Assembly (NCBI GenBank): GCA_019312695.1
Contig: JAFDCT010000377.1
Coordinates: 1 to 12,119, forward strand
From: Deltaproteobacteria bacterium
Lineage (GTDB): Bacteria > Desulfobacterota > Desulfobulbia > Desulfobulbales > BM004
DNA length: 12,119 nucleotides
Direction of reading: 5' to 3'
A program made the position numbers and the translations under genes. Every line of letters begins with the position of its first letter. The stretch's first letter is position 1. The notes below the pieces were generated by a model that was not told the DNA's origin, ran no database searches, and saw only the letters and a list, made by a program, of their open reading frames with translations. Of this stretch, positions 1 through 7,155 are shown in pieces.

Positions 1-84
1 ATTCTTGACATGCGGACTGTTGGGGATGATGAAGTTCCCATAATAGTAAATATACTGGCACATGTTTTCGGAGTTAATGTGTAA
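1..84 (+). CDS. C-terminal end of an unidentified protein (partial)
   Basis: An open frame enters from the left edge and runs 27 codons to a TAA at 82-84; its tail ends in HVFGVNV. The next gene's ATG begins at 84, so the two overlap in a TAATG arrangement typical of translational coupling within an operon. The tail is hydrophobic with an acidic GDDE stretch. It is too short to assign a family, and I do not recognise it. Confidence 0.7.
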   Translation: MLDMRTVGDDEVPIIVNILAHVFGVNV

Positions 85-2321
85 TGGGCCATTATCCCTT
101 TGAATGGCAGACAGATGATATTTGTGCGGCGGACTTCAGCCATTTTCAAAATCAGTTTTCACAAACGACACTTCAACTTATCCCATTTGCCAACGGACCC
201 GTTACATTTCTTGATTCAACAATTGAACCCAGTTCAGCCCTTCCTGAAATAAATAAACCCAAATACTGGAAACACTATATCAAACGCGTTTTAAAAGGAT
301 GCCAGTCCGCAGTTGCCACAGAAAGGCCCGTTCTGTTTTTGCCAGTCTGGAACAGTAGATCAATCGTCGGTATTGCAGCTGTGGAAGGCGTTGATGGCCA
401 ATTTGCCGATGTCCTTTCAGAAGAATGGCTGAACGACAGAAGCCGTATAATCTCCCGTGAGTTTTTTCTGCATAAGCAGAAGGCAATTGATCCCGTAACA
501 GGGATGTTCAATGGGCGTCATTTTCATGACACACTTGATGACTTACTGCTGGAAGGCCAGAAAAGTTTAGAACATTCAGCCCAAAAAGCAGCACCGCAGC
601 ATGTTTCCCTCCTTTTTATCGAGATCCACTCCAAGGCCAATAATGCTGGAAAGGCTTTGCATGATATTGCCATGGCCGGGTATTACCTTGAATCTCTTTT
701 CGGACAGGATTTGCTGCATCATCTGGGTAATGGAATTTTTGGATTTATAGGCGAGAATATAAATGATGAGCAGGCCCAGAAACTGGGAAAAAATATTTTA
801 AGCTGGTTCAGGCGGGAAGGTTTTCCCCAAATTCATATAGGTATTAACACCTTCAGTCACGTAAAAGACTCTTTTGATACTGAAGCTGAAAAAGGCCCTG
901 TTGCTGATATTAAAGCTGATATTAAAATAGAACAGACCTGGCTCTCTGTCTCCAGTGCGAGTCGGCGGGGGCCTTATGCCCTTTGCACATATGGTTCGAT
1001 CAGTAATCCTGAAGCACATCCCCTGAAGAAAACAGATCCTTCTTTAGCAGCAAAATTCAGGAAATTGTGGGTTGGAACAGATACCTTCGCGGTTCTTCTG
1101 GTAAGCAGGGATAACAAAAACCAGGATGACGTCTTCTCTAAAAGGCTGCTGTCATTAATAGAGCCCCGGGCAGATGCTGTCCTGGCAAAAAATGATGAAA
1201 TTTTTGTTTTTCTCAAAGAGGCAGATGCCAAGAAAGCTTTAGATTGGGTGCGGAATCTTAAAAAAATAATTCCTGATGATCTTGATACCACATTTTCCGT
1301 CGGTATAGCCTGTTTCCCCTGTATAGATTTCAAGAAGTCAGATATCCCACAAAACGCACGTAAGGCCCTGTTGCATGCCGAATTCTTGGGGCCGGATACA
1401 GTAGTCCCTTTTGATAGCATAAGCCAGAATGTCAGCGGTGACATCTATTATGGCGAGGGAGATTTGATCCGGGCCGTTAAAGAATACAGGAAGGGATTGG
1501 AGATGGAACCTGCTAATACGAACCTGCTTAACAGCCTTGGTGAAACGTATGCCCAGATGAATAAACCAAGAAAGGCCCAGCCTTTTTTCGAGGCTGTCCT
1601 ATGTATTGATCCGATACATTACATGGCACTGTTCAATCTGGGTGTTGCAAACTTAATCATTGGAGAAGATGACAAGGCAATTGCATATTTTGAGAAGGCA
1701 CTGGCAGTTTACCAAAGCAAGCCAGAGACAAATCAAATAAATGACCTTCTTCTGCAATTGAGCAAACTTTACTGCCGTACCGGTAAATATAAAAAAGCAG
1801 TCAGCCTTCTGGAGAAAGAAAAAATCTTTGCAGAACCAGGCGCCAAAATACCAGCCAGATATGCATTTCTAAGATACCTTGGCGAAGCATATATGGGAGC
1901 CGGGAGAAACAAAGATGCTATTATAGCCCTGCAACGGGCGATAGGTCATAATCCGCATGATGCCCATGCCTTAAGTATGCTGGGTGAGTTATATGCCCTT
2001 GAGAATCAGGGTGATGATATAGCGCTGTCACTCTGTCAACAGGCTGTCAATATTAATGAAAGACATTGGAAACATTGGTATCGTCTGGCCCTGATTCGAT
2101 ACAGAATGAAAGCCTATGAATCAGCCCTTGAAGCGTTGAAGGAAAGTATGAAGCTGGAGCGGAAGAATAGTTATACGATGTGCCTTGCCGGGCAGATATA
2201 TGATAAAATGGGGTCCCAGGAAAGGGCCTCAGCAATGTTTCAATCTGTTCTCAGAATTGAACCAGGGCACAAAGGGGCCGCTTCAGCGCTCAGGAAAATA
2301 ACAAAAACAATGAATAAATGA
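84..2321 (+). CDS. Tandem degenerate GGDEF-like domains with C-terminal TPR repeats
   Basis: This is a 745-residue cytoplasmic protein with no signal peptide or membrane segment. A possibly GAF-like N-terminal region (about 1-125) precedes a diguanylate-cyclase-type opening, DPVTGMFNGRHF (136-147). Where the first GGDEF signature should lie the sequence reads HHLGNGIF (212-219). A second GGDEF-like fold follows, with NDEIF (370-374) at the signature position and the family-like SVGIACFP (405-412). Neither site keeps the catalytic GG(D/E)EF, so cyclic-di-GMP synthesis is unlikely; a binding, scaffolding or regulatory role is inferred. From about 450 to 740 it is built of TPR-type helical repeats, which normally mediate protein-protein contacts. 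Its ATG overlaps the stop of the gene before, and the next gene starts 8 bases after its own stop. The domain calls are solid; the function is unknown. Confidence 0.85.
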   Translation: MGHYPFEWQTDDICAADFSHFQNQFSQTTLQLIPFANGPVTFLDSTIEPSSALPEINKPKYWKHYIKRVLKGCQSAVATERPVLFLPVWNSRSIVGIAAVEGVDGQFADVLSEEWLNDRSRIISREFFLHKQKAIDPVTGMFNGRHFHDTLDDLLLEGQKSLEHSAQKAAPQHVSLLFIEIHSKANNAGKALHDIAMAGYYLESLFGQDLLHHLGNGIFGFIGENINDEQAQKLGKNILSWFRREGFPQIHIGINTFSHVKDSFDTEAEKGPVADIKADIKIEQTWLSVSSASRRGPYALCTYGSISNPEAHPLKKTDPSLAAKFRKLWVGTDTFAVLLVSRDNKNQDDVFSKRLLSLIEPRADAVLAKNDEIFVFLKEADAKKALDWVRNLKKIIPDDLDTTFSVGIACFPCIDFKKSDIPQNARKALLHAEFLGPDTVVPFDSISQNVSGDIYYGEGDLIRAVKEYRKGLEMEPANTNLLNSLGETYAQMNKPRKAQPFFEAVLCIDPIHYMALFNLGVANLIIGEDDKAIAYFEKALAVYQSKPETNQINDLLLQLSKLYCRTGKYKKAVSLLEKEKIFAEPGAKIPARYAFLRYLGEAYMGAGRNKDAIIALQRAIGHNPHDAHALSMLGELYALENQGDDIALSLCQQAVNINERHWKHWYRLALIRYRMKAYESALEALKESMKLERKNSYTMCLAGQIYDKMGSQERASAMFQSVLRIEPGHKGAASALRKITKTMNK
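903..926 (+). repeat. In-frame 12-bp tandem duplication
   Basis: GCTGATATTAAA occurs twice back to back, encoding ADIKADIK (residues 274-281) in the linker between the two GGDEF-like domains of the host gene. The copies are identical and keep the frame, which fits slippage in a tolerant linker. Confidence 0.9.
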
Positions 2322-2324
2322 GGT
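2320..2324 (+). promoter_or_regulatory. Ribosome binding site fixing a TTG start
   Basis: GAGGT overlaps the TGA of the upstream gene (2319-2321) and sits 5 bases before a TTG at 2330. No in-frame ATG occurs until about residue 42 of the downstream protein, which would cut into the conserved N-terminal helix, so TTG is the best start. Confidence 0.65.
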
Positions 2325-2329
2325 AAGAT

Positions 2330-3043
2330 TTGGTTCACAGGCGGAGCAATAATAGCGAATTTGATGAAACAGGCAGACGTACGACAGATTTGCAGCACCA
2401 GTACTGGCTTGACTATTTTAATGCAGGTGACTCCTGGCGACTTTTTAGGATCATGTCCGAGTTTGTGGATGGTTTTGACACCCTGGCAGGCATCAAGGGG
2501 CCGGCAGTTTCTTTTTTCGGCTCAGCCCGCACCAACCAGGAAGATTCTTACTACCAACTTACAGAAGCGATTGCCAAAGAACTTTCGCGGCAGGGATATG
2601 CCATAATAACGGGCGGCGGGCCGGGTATAATGGAAGCTGCAAACAAAGGAGCGACGGAGGCCGGCGGTCATTCGATCGGCCTTAACATCAACCTGCCGTT
2701 TGAACAGGAACCGAATATCTTCACCAATCTGCCTCTGAGTTTTAAATATTTTTTCGTCCGCAAGGTGATGTTTATTAAATATGCCCAGGCCTTTATCTGC
2801 ATGCCCGGCGGTTTCGGTACCCTGGATGAGGCGTTTGAAGCCCTTACCTTGATACAGACCAGAAGAATTAAACCTTTTCCGATAATCCTTGTTGGCAGCG
2901 AATACTGGTCCGGGTTGCTTGACTGGATGAAGGAAAAATTGCTGGCCCTTGATAGAGTGGATGATGACGACATGGCAATCATAAATGTTATGGATCAGCC
3001 TGAAGAGATCGTAGCATACATCAAAAAGACAATTGTAATCTAA
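2330..3043 (+). CDS. LOG-family (TIGR00730-type) Rossmann-fold nucleotide phosphoribohydrolase-like protein
   Basis: This 237-residue protein shows the two LOG/lysine-decarboxylase-like signatures: GGGPGIMEA (95-103) and MPGGFGTLDE (158-167), with the conserved basic pair R144-K145 between them. In this family these elements bind a nucleoside 5'-monophosphate and supply the arginine and glutamate for N-glycosidic cleavage to base and ribose 5-phosphate; proteins once labelled lysine decarboxylase belong here. The residues needed for hydrolase activity look intact, and the likely location is the cytoplasm. About 35 residues precede the Rossmann core, as in the longer bacterial members. It starts at TTG, 8 bases after the GGDEF-TPR gene, so it is co-transcribed and probably translationally coupled. 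The true substrate (AMP or another nucleotide) cannot be read from sequence. Confidence 0.88.
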   Translation: MVHRRSNNSEFDETGRRTTDLQHQYWLDYFNAGDSWRLFRIMSEFVDGFDTLAGIKGPAVSFFGSARTNQEDSYYQLTEAIAKELSRQGYAIITGGGPGIMEAANKGATEAGGHSIGLNINLPFEQEPNIFTNLPLSFKYFFVRKVMFIKYAQAFICMPGGFGTLDEAFEALTLIQTRRIKPFPIILVGSEYWSGLLDWMKEKLLALDRVDDDDMAIINVMDQPEEIVAYIKKTIVI

Positions 3044-3054
3044 AGAAAGGGTTA

Positions 3055-3083
3055 TTGCTCAAGAGGCGACTTTTTTGTATATT
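3055..3083 (+). promoter_or_regulatory. Candidate sigma-70 promoter for pilT
   Basis: TTGCTC (3055-3060) and TATATT (3078-3083) are separated by 17 bases. The -10 matches 5 of 6 consensus positions and the -35 only 3 of 6. It lies in the 101-base gap between the LOG-family gene and pilT, giving a leader of about 55 bases. No terminator was seen before it, so readthrough from upstream is possible. Confidence 0.4.
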
Positions 3084-3144
3084 TGCCAAGGGAAAGTTTC
3101 AGAGTGTGTTTTTATTCAGAAACCTCAGTCAAAGGAGAAAGTAA

Positions 3145-4227
3145 ATGGCGCAGATTGATGCCTTTTTCAAACTGATGAATGAACAGGGAGCCTCCGACCT
3201 CCACATGATGGCAGGCATGCCTCCTATTCTGAGAATTAGGGGCGACATGGAGCCAGTCAAATATAAAGTCATGGATAATGAAAGCTTAAAGAACATGCTT
3301 TACGAAATTTGTCCGGAAGAAAAAATCAAGGTTTTTGAGGAAACCGGTGATATGGACTTCGGCTATGAAATACCTAACCTTGCCAGATACCGCTGTAACT
3401 ATTTTGAGCAAAAGAATGGTATTGGCGCAGTGTTCAGAGAAATTCCCAGTAAGATATTAACCTGTGAGCAGCTCCTGTTGCCGTCTGTTGTCGGTAAACT
3501 CTCTCAACTGCCAAAAGGTATGGTTGTTGTTACCGGCCCAACAGGCAGTGGTAAGTCAACGACTCTGGCAGGTATTATTGATGAAGCCAACAGGACACGC
3601 AAGCACCATATTCTCACCATTGAAGACCCGATAGAATTTGTCCATGTGCCTCAGAAAGCTATTATAAACCACCGGGAAGTTGGGACCCATACCAGAAGTT
3701 TTGCCGCCGCCCTGCGAGGTGCTTTGCGTGAGGACCCGGATATTATCCTGGTGGGCGAAATGCGTGACCTTGAAGCCGTTTCCCTTGCCATGGAAGCGGC
3801 CATGACCGGTCATCTTGTCTTTGCCACTCTGCATACTCTGAATGCTTCCAAAACCGTTGACCGTATGATTGAAATTTTTCCTGCTTCACAACAGGAACAG
3901 GTCCGTTCAACCCTGGCAGATGCTCTGCGGGCGGTGCTCTCACAGACACTCTTTAAACGTCGGGATGTCAGGGGCAGGGTGGCTGCTCTCGAGATACTTA
4001 TATGTACCGCAGCGGTGCGAAACCTGATCCGGGAGGGCAAAACCTATCAGATCCCTTCAGCTATGCAGACAGGCAAGAAATATGGTATGCAGACACTGGA
4101 CGATGCCATAATGGAACTTCTGAAAAAAACCTGGATAAGCCCTGAAGATGCCTATATGTATTCCACGGAAAAACAGAAGTTTGTCGGATATCTTAAAAGG
4201 CCGCCGCTGGACTTCACCGAGGTCTAA
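3145..4227 (+). CDS. pilT: Type IV pilus retraction ATPase PilT
   Basis: This 360-residue secretion-type hexameric ATPase drives pilus disassembly from the cytoplasmic side of the inner membrane, powering twitching motility, surface sensing and DNA uptake. The visible motifs in order are Walker A GPTGSGKST (131-139), the Asp box TIEDPIEFVH (158-167), Walker B IILVGEMRD (200-208) and the His box GHLVFATLHT (222-231). The C-terminal region has the PilT-type VRNLIREGK element and the following QTGKKYGMQTLD stretch. The N-terminal ASDLH motif is also typical. Length is normal for PilT, and the PilB-type extended N-terminus and tetracysteine region are absent. The start is set by AGGAG 7 bases upstream of the ATG. 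It is convergent with comEC. A PilU-type paralogue is possible, but the AIRNLIRE-like motif favours PilT. Confidence 0.93.
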   Translation: MAQIDAFFKLMNEQGASDLHMMAGMPPILRIRGDMEPVKYKVMDNESLKNMLYEICPEEKIKVFEETGDMDFGYEIPNLARYRCNYFEQKNGIGAVFREIPSKILTCEQLLLPSVVGKLSQLPKGMVVVTGPTGSGKSTTLAGIIDEANRTRKHHILTIEDPIEFVHVPQKAIINHREVGTHTRSFAAALRGALREDPDIILVGEMRDLEAVSLAMEAAMTGHLVFATLHTLNASKTVDRMIEIFPASQQEQVRSTLADALRAVLSQTLFKRRDVRGRVAALEILICTAAVRNLIREGKTYQIPSAMQTGKKYGMQTLDDAIMELLKKTWISPEDAYMYSTEKQKFVGYLKRPPLDFTEV

Positions 4228-4234
4228 AAATTGT

Positions 4235-4298
4235 CAGGAAGCAGGCATCAATTGACCTGATAGCTGCTGACACCTATTTGCCTGTTTCCTGCTTTTTT
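4235..4298. terminator. Bidirectional intrinsic terminator between pilT and comEC
   Basis: CAGGAAGCAGGCA (4235-4247) pairs with TGCCTGTTTCCTG (4279-4291) over 13 positions with one G-U wobble; the loop is 31 bases. On the plus strand the stem is followed by C and six T (4293-4298), serving pilT. On the minus strand the stem is followed by ACAATTTTT (4234-4226), serving comEC. The right arm lies within the last codons of comEC and the left arm abuts its stop codon. The long loop weakens the prediction somewhat; it contains the small palindrome TCAATTGA (4248-4255). Confidence 0.7.
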
Positions 4299-6881
4299 CA
4301 CGCCAAAAGTAATCGTGCCGTCCCTCTTCGTGGACAGAATTTTTATTCCCTTTTCTTGCAGATTATACAACGATTTGGCAGGAAGATGAAAGGTACTGTT
4401 GCGGCCGGCTGAGACTACTATAAACTCCGGGGCAACAGCCTGAATGAATTCCCGACTCACCGATGATGAACTGCCGTGATGCGGAGCCATTAGAACATCT
4501 GCCTTCAGTTGTCTGCGCTTTTTAACAAGTATTTCTGCCATTGCCGCACTTATGTCTGCTGGAAACAGGAAGGTGCTGGCACTGATTTCAAGACGAAGAA
4601 CAATACTCTGGTCATTTAGATTAGTGGTTTGGGGCTGGTTGTGGTTAAGAATTGGAAAAGGGGCTTCCCGGCCGTTATGTAAACAGAGAAGGCGCGTGTT
4701 GCCTGACTGGTAAAGAAAATCATTTGTCTTAACAATTTTTGTCTCAACACCAAGTTGATTTGCCAGATTAAGGAGTTCCCGGTATTCCCTGTCATTACCG
4801 GTGGTTCCGTTAATCCATAACTTTTTGGGATGAAAGCGGGCCAGTATGAATGGCAGGCCATTGTAGTGATCGGCATGTGGATGCGTGATGACTACATCAT
4901 CAAGGTGTTTGATTTTCTGCTTCCAGAGAAAGGGCCCGATGACCCGTTCTCCGATATTAAAGCGATCGTCCTGCGCGCCCCCTCCATCTATCAGAATGTT
5001 TTTCTTCTCCGGCAGCCGGAGAAGAATAGATGATCCATGGCCAACATCAAGGAACGTTACAGATGCTGATGCTGGAGTTTTTCTTGCAGCAGTTGTCATT
5101 GCCGGAACAGCAAAGCCAAAAAATAAAAAGAAAAGTGCCAGGATATAAAAGCAGTATCTCTGTCTGCCCTTCAGGTTAAAAGCTATAACCGGGCTGAGAA
5201 GAAAAAAATAAAAGGTCGTAATTTCTAAAGGTGTCGGGGTAGGAAGCCAAATGGAGCTATAGGGTAATGCTGAGAAGAAAGCGCATATTCTCTCAGCTGT
5301 AGTAAGTCCCATACTGCCAACAATAAAGAGTGTCTCTCCCAGAGTAGGTAAAATGGGGATGCATAAACAGGCAGCGAGACCAATAATGAGGGACCAGAAG
5401 CAGATGAGAGGCTCTACGAGTAAATTGCTGATTGGTGCTACCAGAGAAAACCTGTTGAAATGGAATAGCAGCAGAGGAAATGTTCCAAGCGTGGCAGCAG
5501 TTGTAAGTGAAAATCCTGCCAAAAACCATTTAAAAATCATCCTGAAAATTTTGTGATTCAGGTTGACTGGAGGGTTGCCTGCAGTCGCAGCAGTAGTTGT
5601 GAAAATGGCAGAGTATGACTGAAACTCATGGGAAAGAAATCTGTAAATTAATGGATAAATAAGGGCAATGGTGATGACGGCGCTGAAGGAAAGTTGAAAG
5701 GAGACACTGAAAATTGCCCAGGGTTTCCATATCAAAACAAGAAAAGCGGCAAGAAGGATATGGTTTAAGAGGTTTCCCGGCCTGTCAAAAATAATTGCCA
5801 GGATGAAAACGGTTGTCATGAGAAGAGCACGTAATACCGGGATGTTTAATCCGGCGATGAGCGCATAGATAAACAAGGGCAGAAAAGCAAGGGAGACTGA
5901 AATTTTAAGCACAGGTGCATGCAGCAGGAGCCAGGTTGAACGTTTCAGAAGCCAGAAGATTGTTGCTATGCTTATCAGAGCCAACAGCCCCATGTGCATC
6001 CCGGAAATTGCCAGAATGTGCAGGCAACCGGCTTTGGTGAAATTATTAAGAACCGATAGCGGCACATCATCTCTATCACCTATTAAAATAGCTTTATACA
6101 ATCCACGGGCAGGTTGACTCAATGTTTTGTTCAAGAAAGCTGCTAAATTATTTCGAATGCGCTCCGGAAGATAAATTAAATTAGCTAAAACTGATAATGG
6201 GGAGGAAGGCGTCAGAGAATGAAGCTTGATTAAGTTCTGAGGTGTGTGAATCCAGCCTTTAATAAAAATTGACCTGTACGCAAGGTGTTTTTTGTAATTA
6301 AAGGAGCCGGGTGTGGAATATGTGTGCACCCTGGAAAGAGTAGTTTTTGCAAGAAAAGTATCTCCCGGGACCAGGTTTTCCGGTAACAGCCCATTGAGGG
6401 TAATAAGTACTAAACCTGAAGCTTTACGATAGTGCTCTAACGGTAAGACATGGTTCCCAGCCTGATAAAAGCCTTTTATCTTTACGAGAAGCCTGGTTTG
6501 TGGACCGGAAGATTTATTAACAACAACTGGGTATTCCTGCAAAAAACCTTTAATACTTACGGTCTGCTTGGTTTTGATGAGATTGTAGATGTGATGCGGG
6601 TCAGCAGGTTGGTTAGATTGAAATTGATTATATTGAAGCAGGCCCAGGAGGAAAAAAAGCAGTCCCAGGAGGGAGCGGGTTACGATCAAATTCGGTTTCT
6701 GCTTAATCTTACAAAAAATAAACAGTGAACTTGTCAGGAGCAGTGAACTAAACTGCACCATCCTGGTTGGTAAATCAAATATTTCAGCCCAACAAATTCC
6801 TGCAGTGTAAAAAACAACAATGATCCACAGCATTGGTGAAATGAGGAGTAACTGTTGTTGGGATATTTTCGTGTTTTGCAC
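4248..6881 (-). CDS. comEC: ComEC/Rec2-family DNA-uptake channel protein
   Basis: This 877-residue inner-membrane protein is predicted to carry single-stranded DNA into the cytoplasm during transformation. The N-terminus has several hydrophobic segments (about 11-85). A soluble DUF4131-like domain follows, with the GSFNYKKHLAYRSI element (192-205). The multi-spanning competence domain carries HILAISGMHMGLL (288-300), and further membrane helices run to about 600. The C-terminal metallo-beta-lactamase-like domain (about 608-870) has LDVGHGSSILL, the HPHADH motif (667-672), an aspartate in FPAD (near 776) and APHHGSS (near 799-805), so the putative nuclease residues look intact. Length is normal. 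Translation starts at GTG, with TAA immediately upstream in frame and no good ribosome binding site at the usual distance; ATG at residue 17 is a less likely alternative. It ends convergent with pilT, a plausible functional partner. Confidence 0.92.
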   Translation of the reverse strand: MQNTKISQQQLLLISPMLWIIVVFYTAGICWAEIFDLPTRMVQFSSLLLTSSLFIFCKIKQKPNLIVTRSLLGLLFFLLGLLQYNQFQSNQPADPHHIYNLIKTKQTVSIKGFLQEYPVVVNKSSGPQTRLLVKIKGFYQAGNHVLPLEHYRKASGLVLITLNGLLPENLVPGDTFLAKTTLSRVHTYSTPGSFNYKKHLAYRSIFIKGWIHTPQNLIKLHSLTPSSPLSVLANLIYLPERIRNNLAAFLNKTLSQPARGLYKAILIGDRDDVPLSVLNNFTKAGCLHILAISGMHMGLLALISIATIFWLLKRSTWLLLHAPVLKISVSLAFLPLFIYALIAGLNIPVLRALLMTTVFILAIIFDRPGNLLNHILLAAFLVLIWKPWAIFSVSFQLSFSAVITIALIYPLIYRFLSHEFQSYSAIFTTTAATAGNPPVNLNHKIFRMIFKWFLAGFSLTTAATLGTFPLLLFHFNRFSLVAPISNLLVEPLICFWSLIIGLAACLCIPILPTLGETLFIVGSMGLTTAERICAFFSALPYSSIWLPTPTPLEITTFYFFLLSPVIAFNLKGRQRYCFYILALFFLFFGFAVPAMTTAARKTPASASVTFLDVGHGSSILLRLPEKKNILIDGGGAQDDRFNIGERVIGPFLWKQKIKHLDDVVITHPHADHYNGLPFILARFHPKKLWINGTTGNDREYRELLNLANQLGVETKIVKTNDFLYQSGNTRLLCLHNGREAPFPILNHNQPQTTNLNDQSIVLRLEISASTFLFPADISAAMAEILVKKRRQLKADVLMAPHHGSSSSVSREFIQAVAPEFIVVSAGRNSTFHLPAKSLYNLQEKGIKILSTKRDGTITFGVKKAGNRQIGVSSYQVN

Positions 6882-7061
6882 TTAAGAATTATCTGATTTT
6901 TTTTGATGTATTCTCCTGAAGTTGATTAGTAATACAAAAAAATGCAGATTTCAGCCTGTCAAAGTGCTCGCAGCCAACTGGGGTTTTTCTTTTAACATAT
7001 TGATTTTATTGGGTTAAGATATGATGATTCCGGCAAAATATTTATGCATTATCTGCATCGC

Positions 7062-7085
7062 AAAAAAAAAGCAATTCGGCCGAAT
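7062..7085 (-). terminator. Possible weak intrinsic terminator downstream of glucan phosphorylase
   Basis: On the minus strand a perfect 12-base palindrome, ATTCGGCCGAAT (7085-7074), is followed after three bases by nine T (7070-7062). It lies about 70-90 bases past the phosphorylase stop codon. The palindrome can only form a short stem because it has no separate loop, so the call is tentative. The rest of the gap 6882-7155 holds no clear feature; a TTGACA on the minus strand (6962-6957) lacks a well-spaced -10. Confidence 0.35.
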
Positions 7086-7155
7086 GGCCCAGAAGCAACA
7101 TTCAAGTATTACTTGGATGCTTTAATTTCCGGGAAAAAACTCACTCAGAATAGAT

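Noticed and set aside
974..1444. 156-codon minus-strand open frame inside the GGDEF-TPR gene
   Set aside because: It lies wholly antisense to a well-supported coding sequence, and its translation shows no recognisable family features.
2668..2982. 104-codon minus-strand open frame inside the LOG-family gene
   Set aside because: It is antisense to conserved motif-bearing codons and carries no domain signal of its own.
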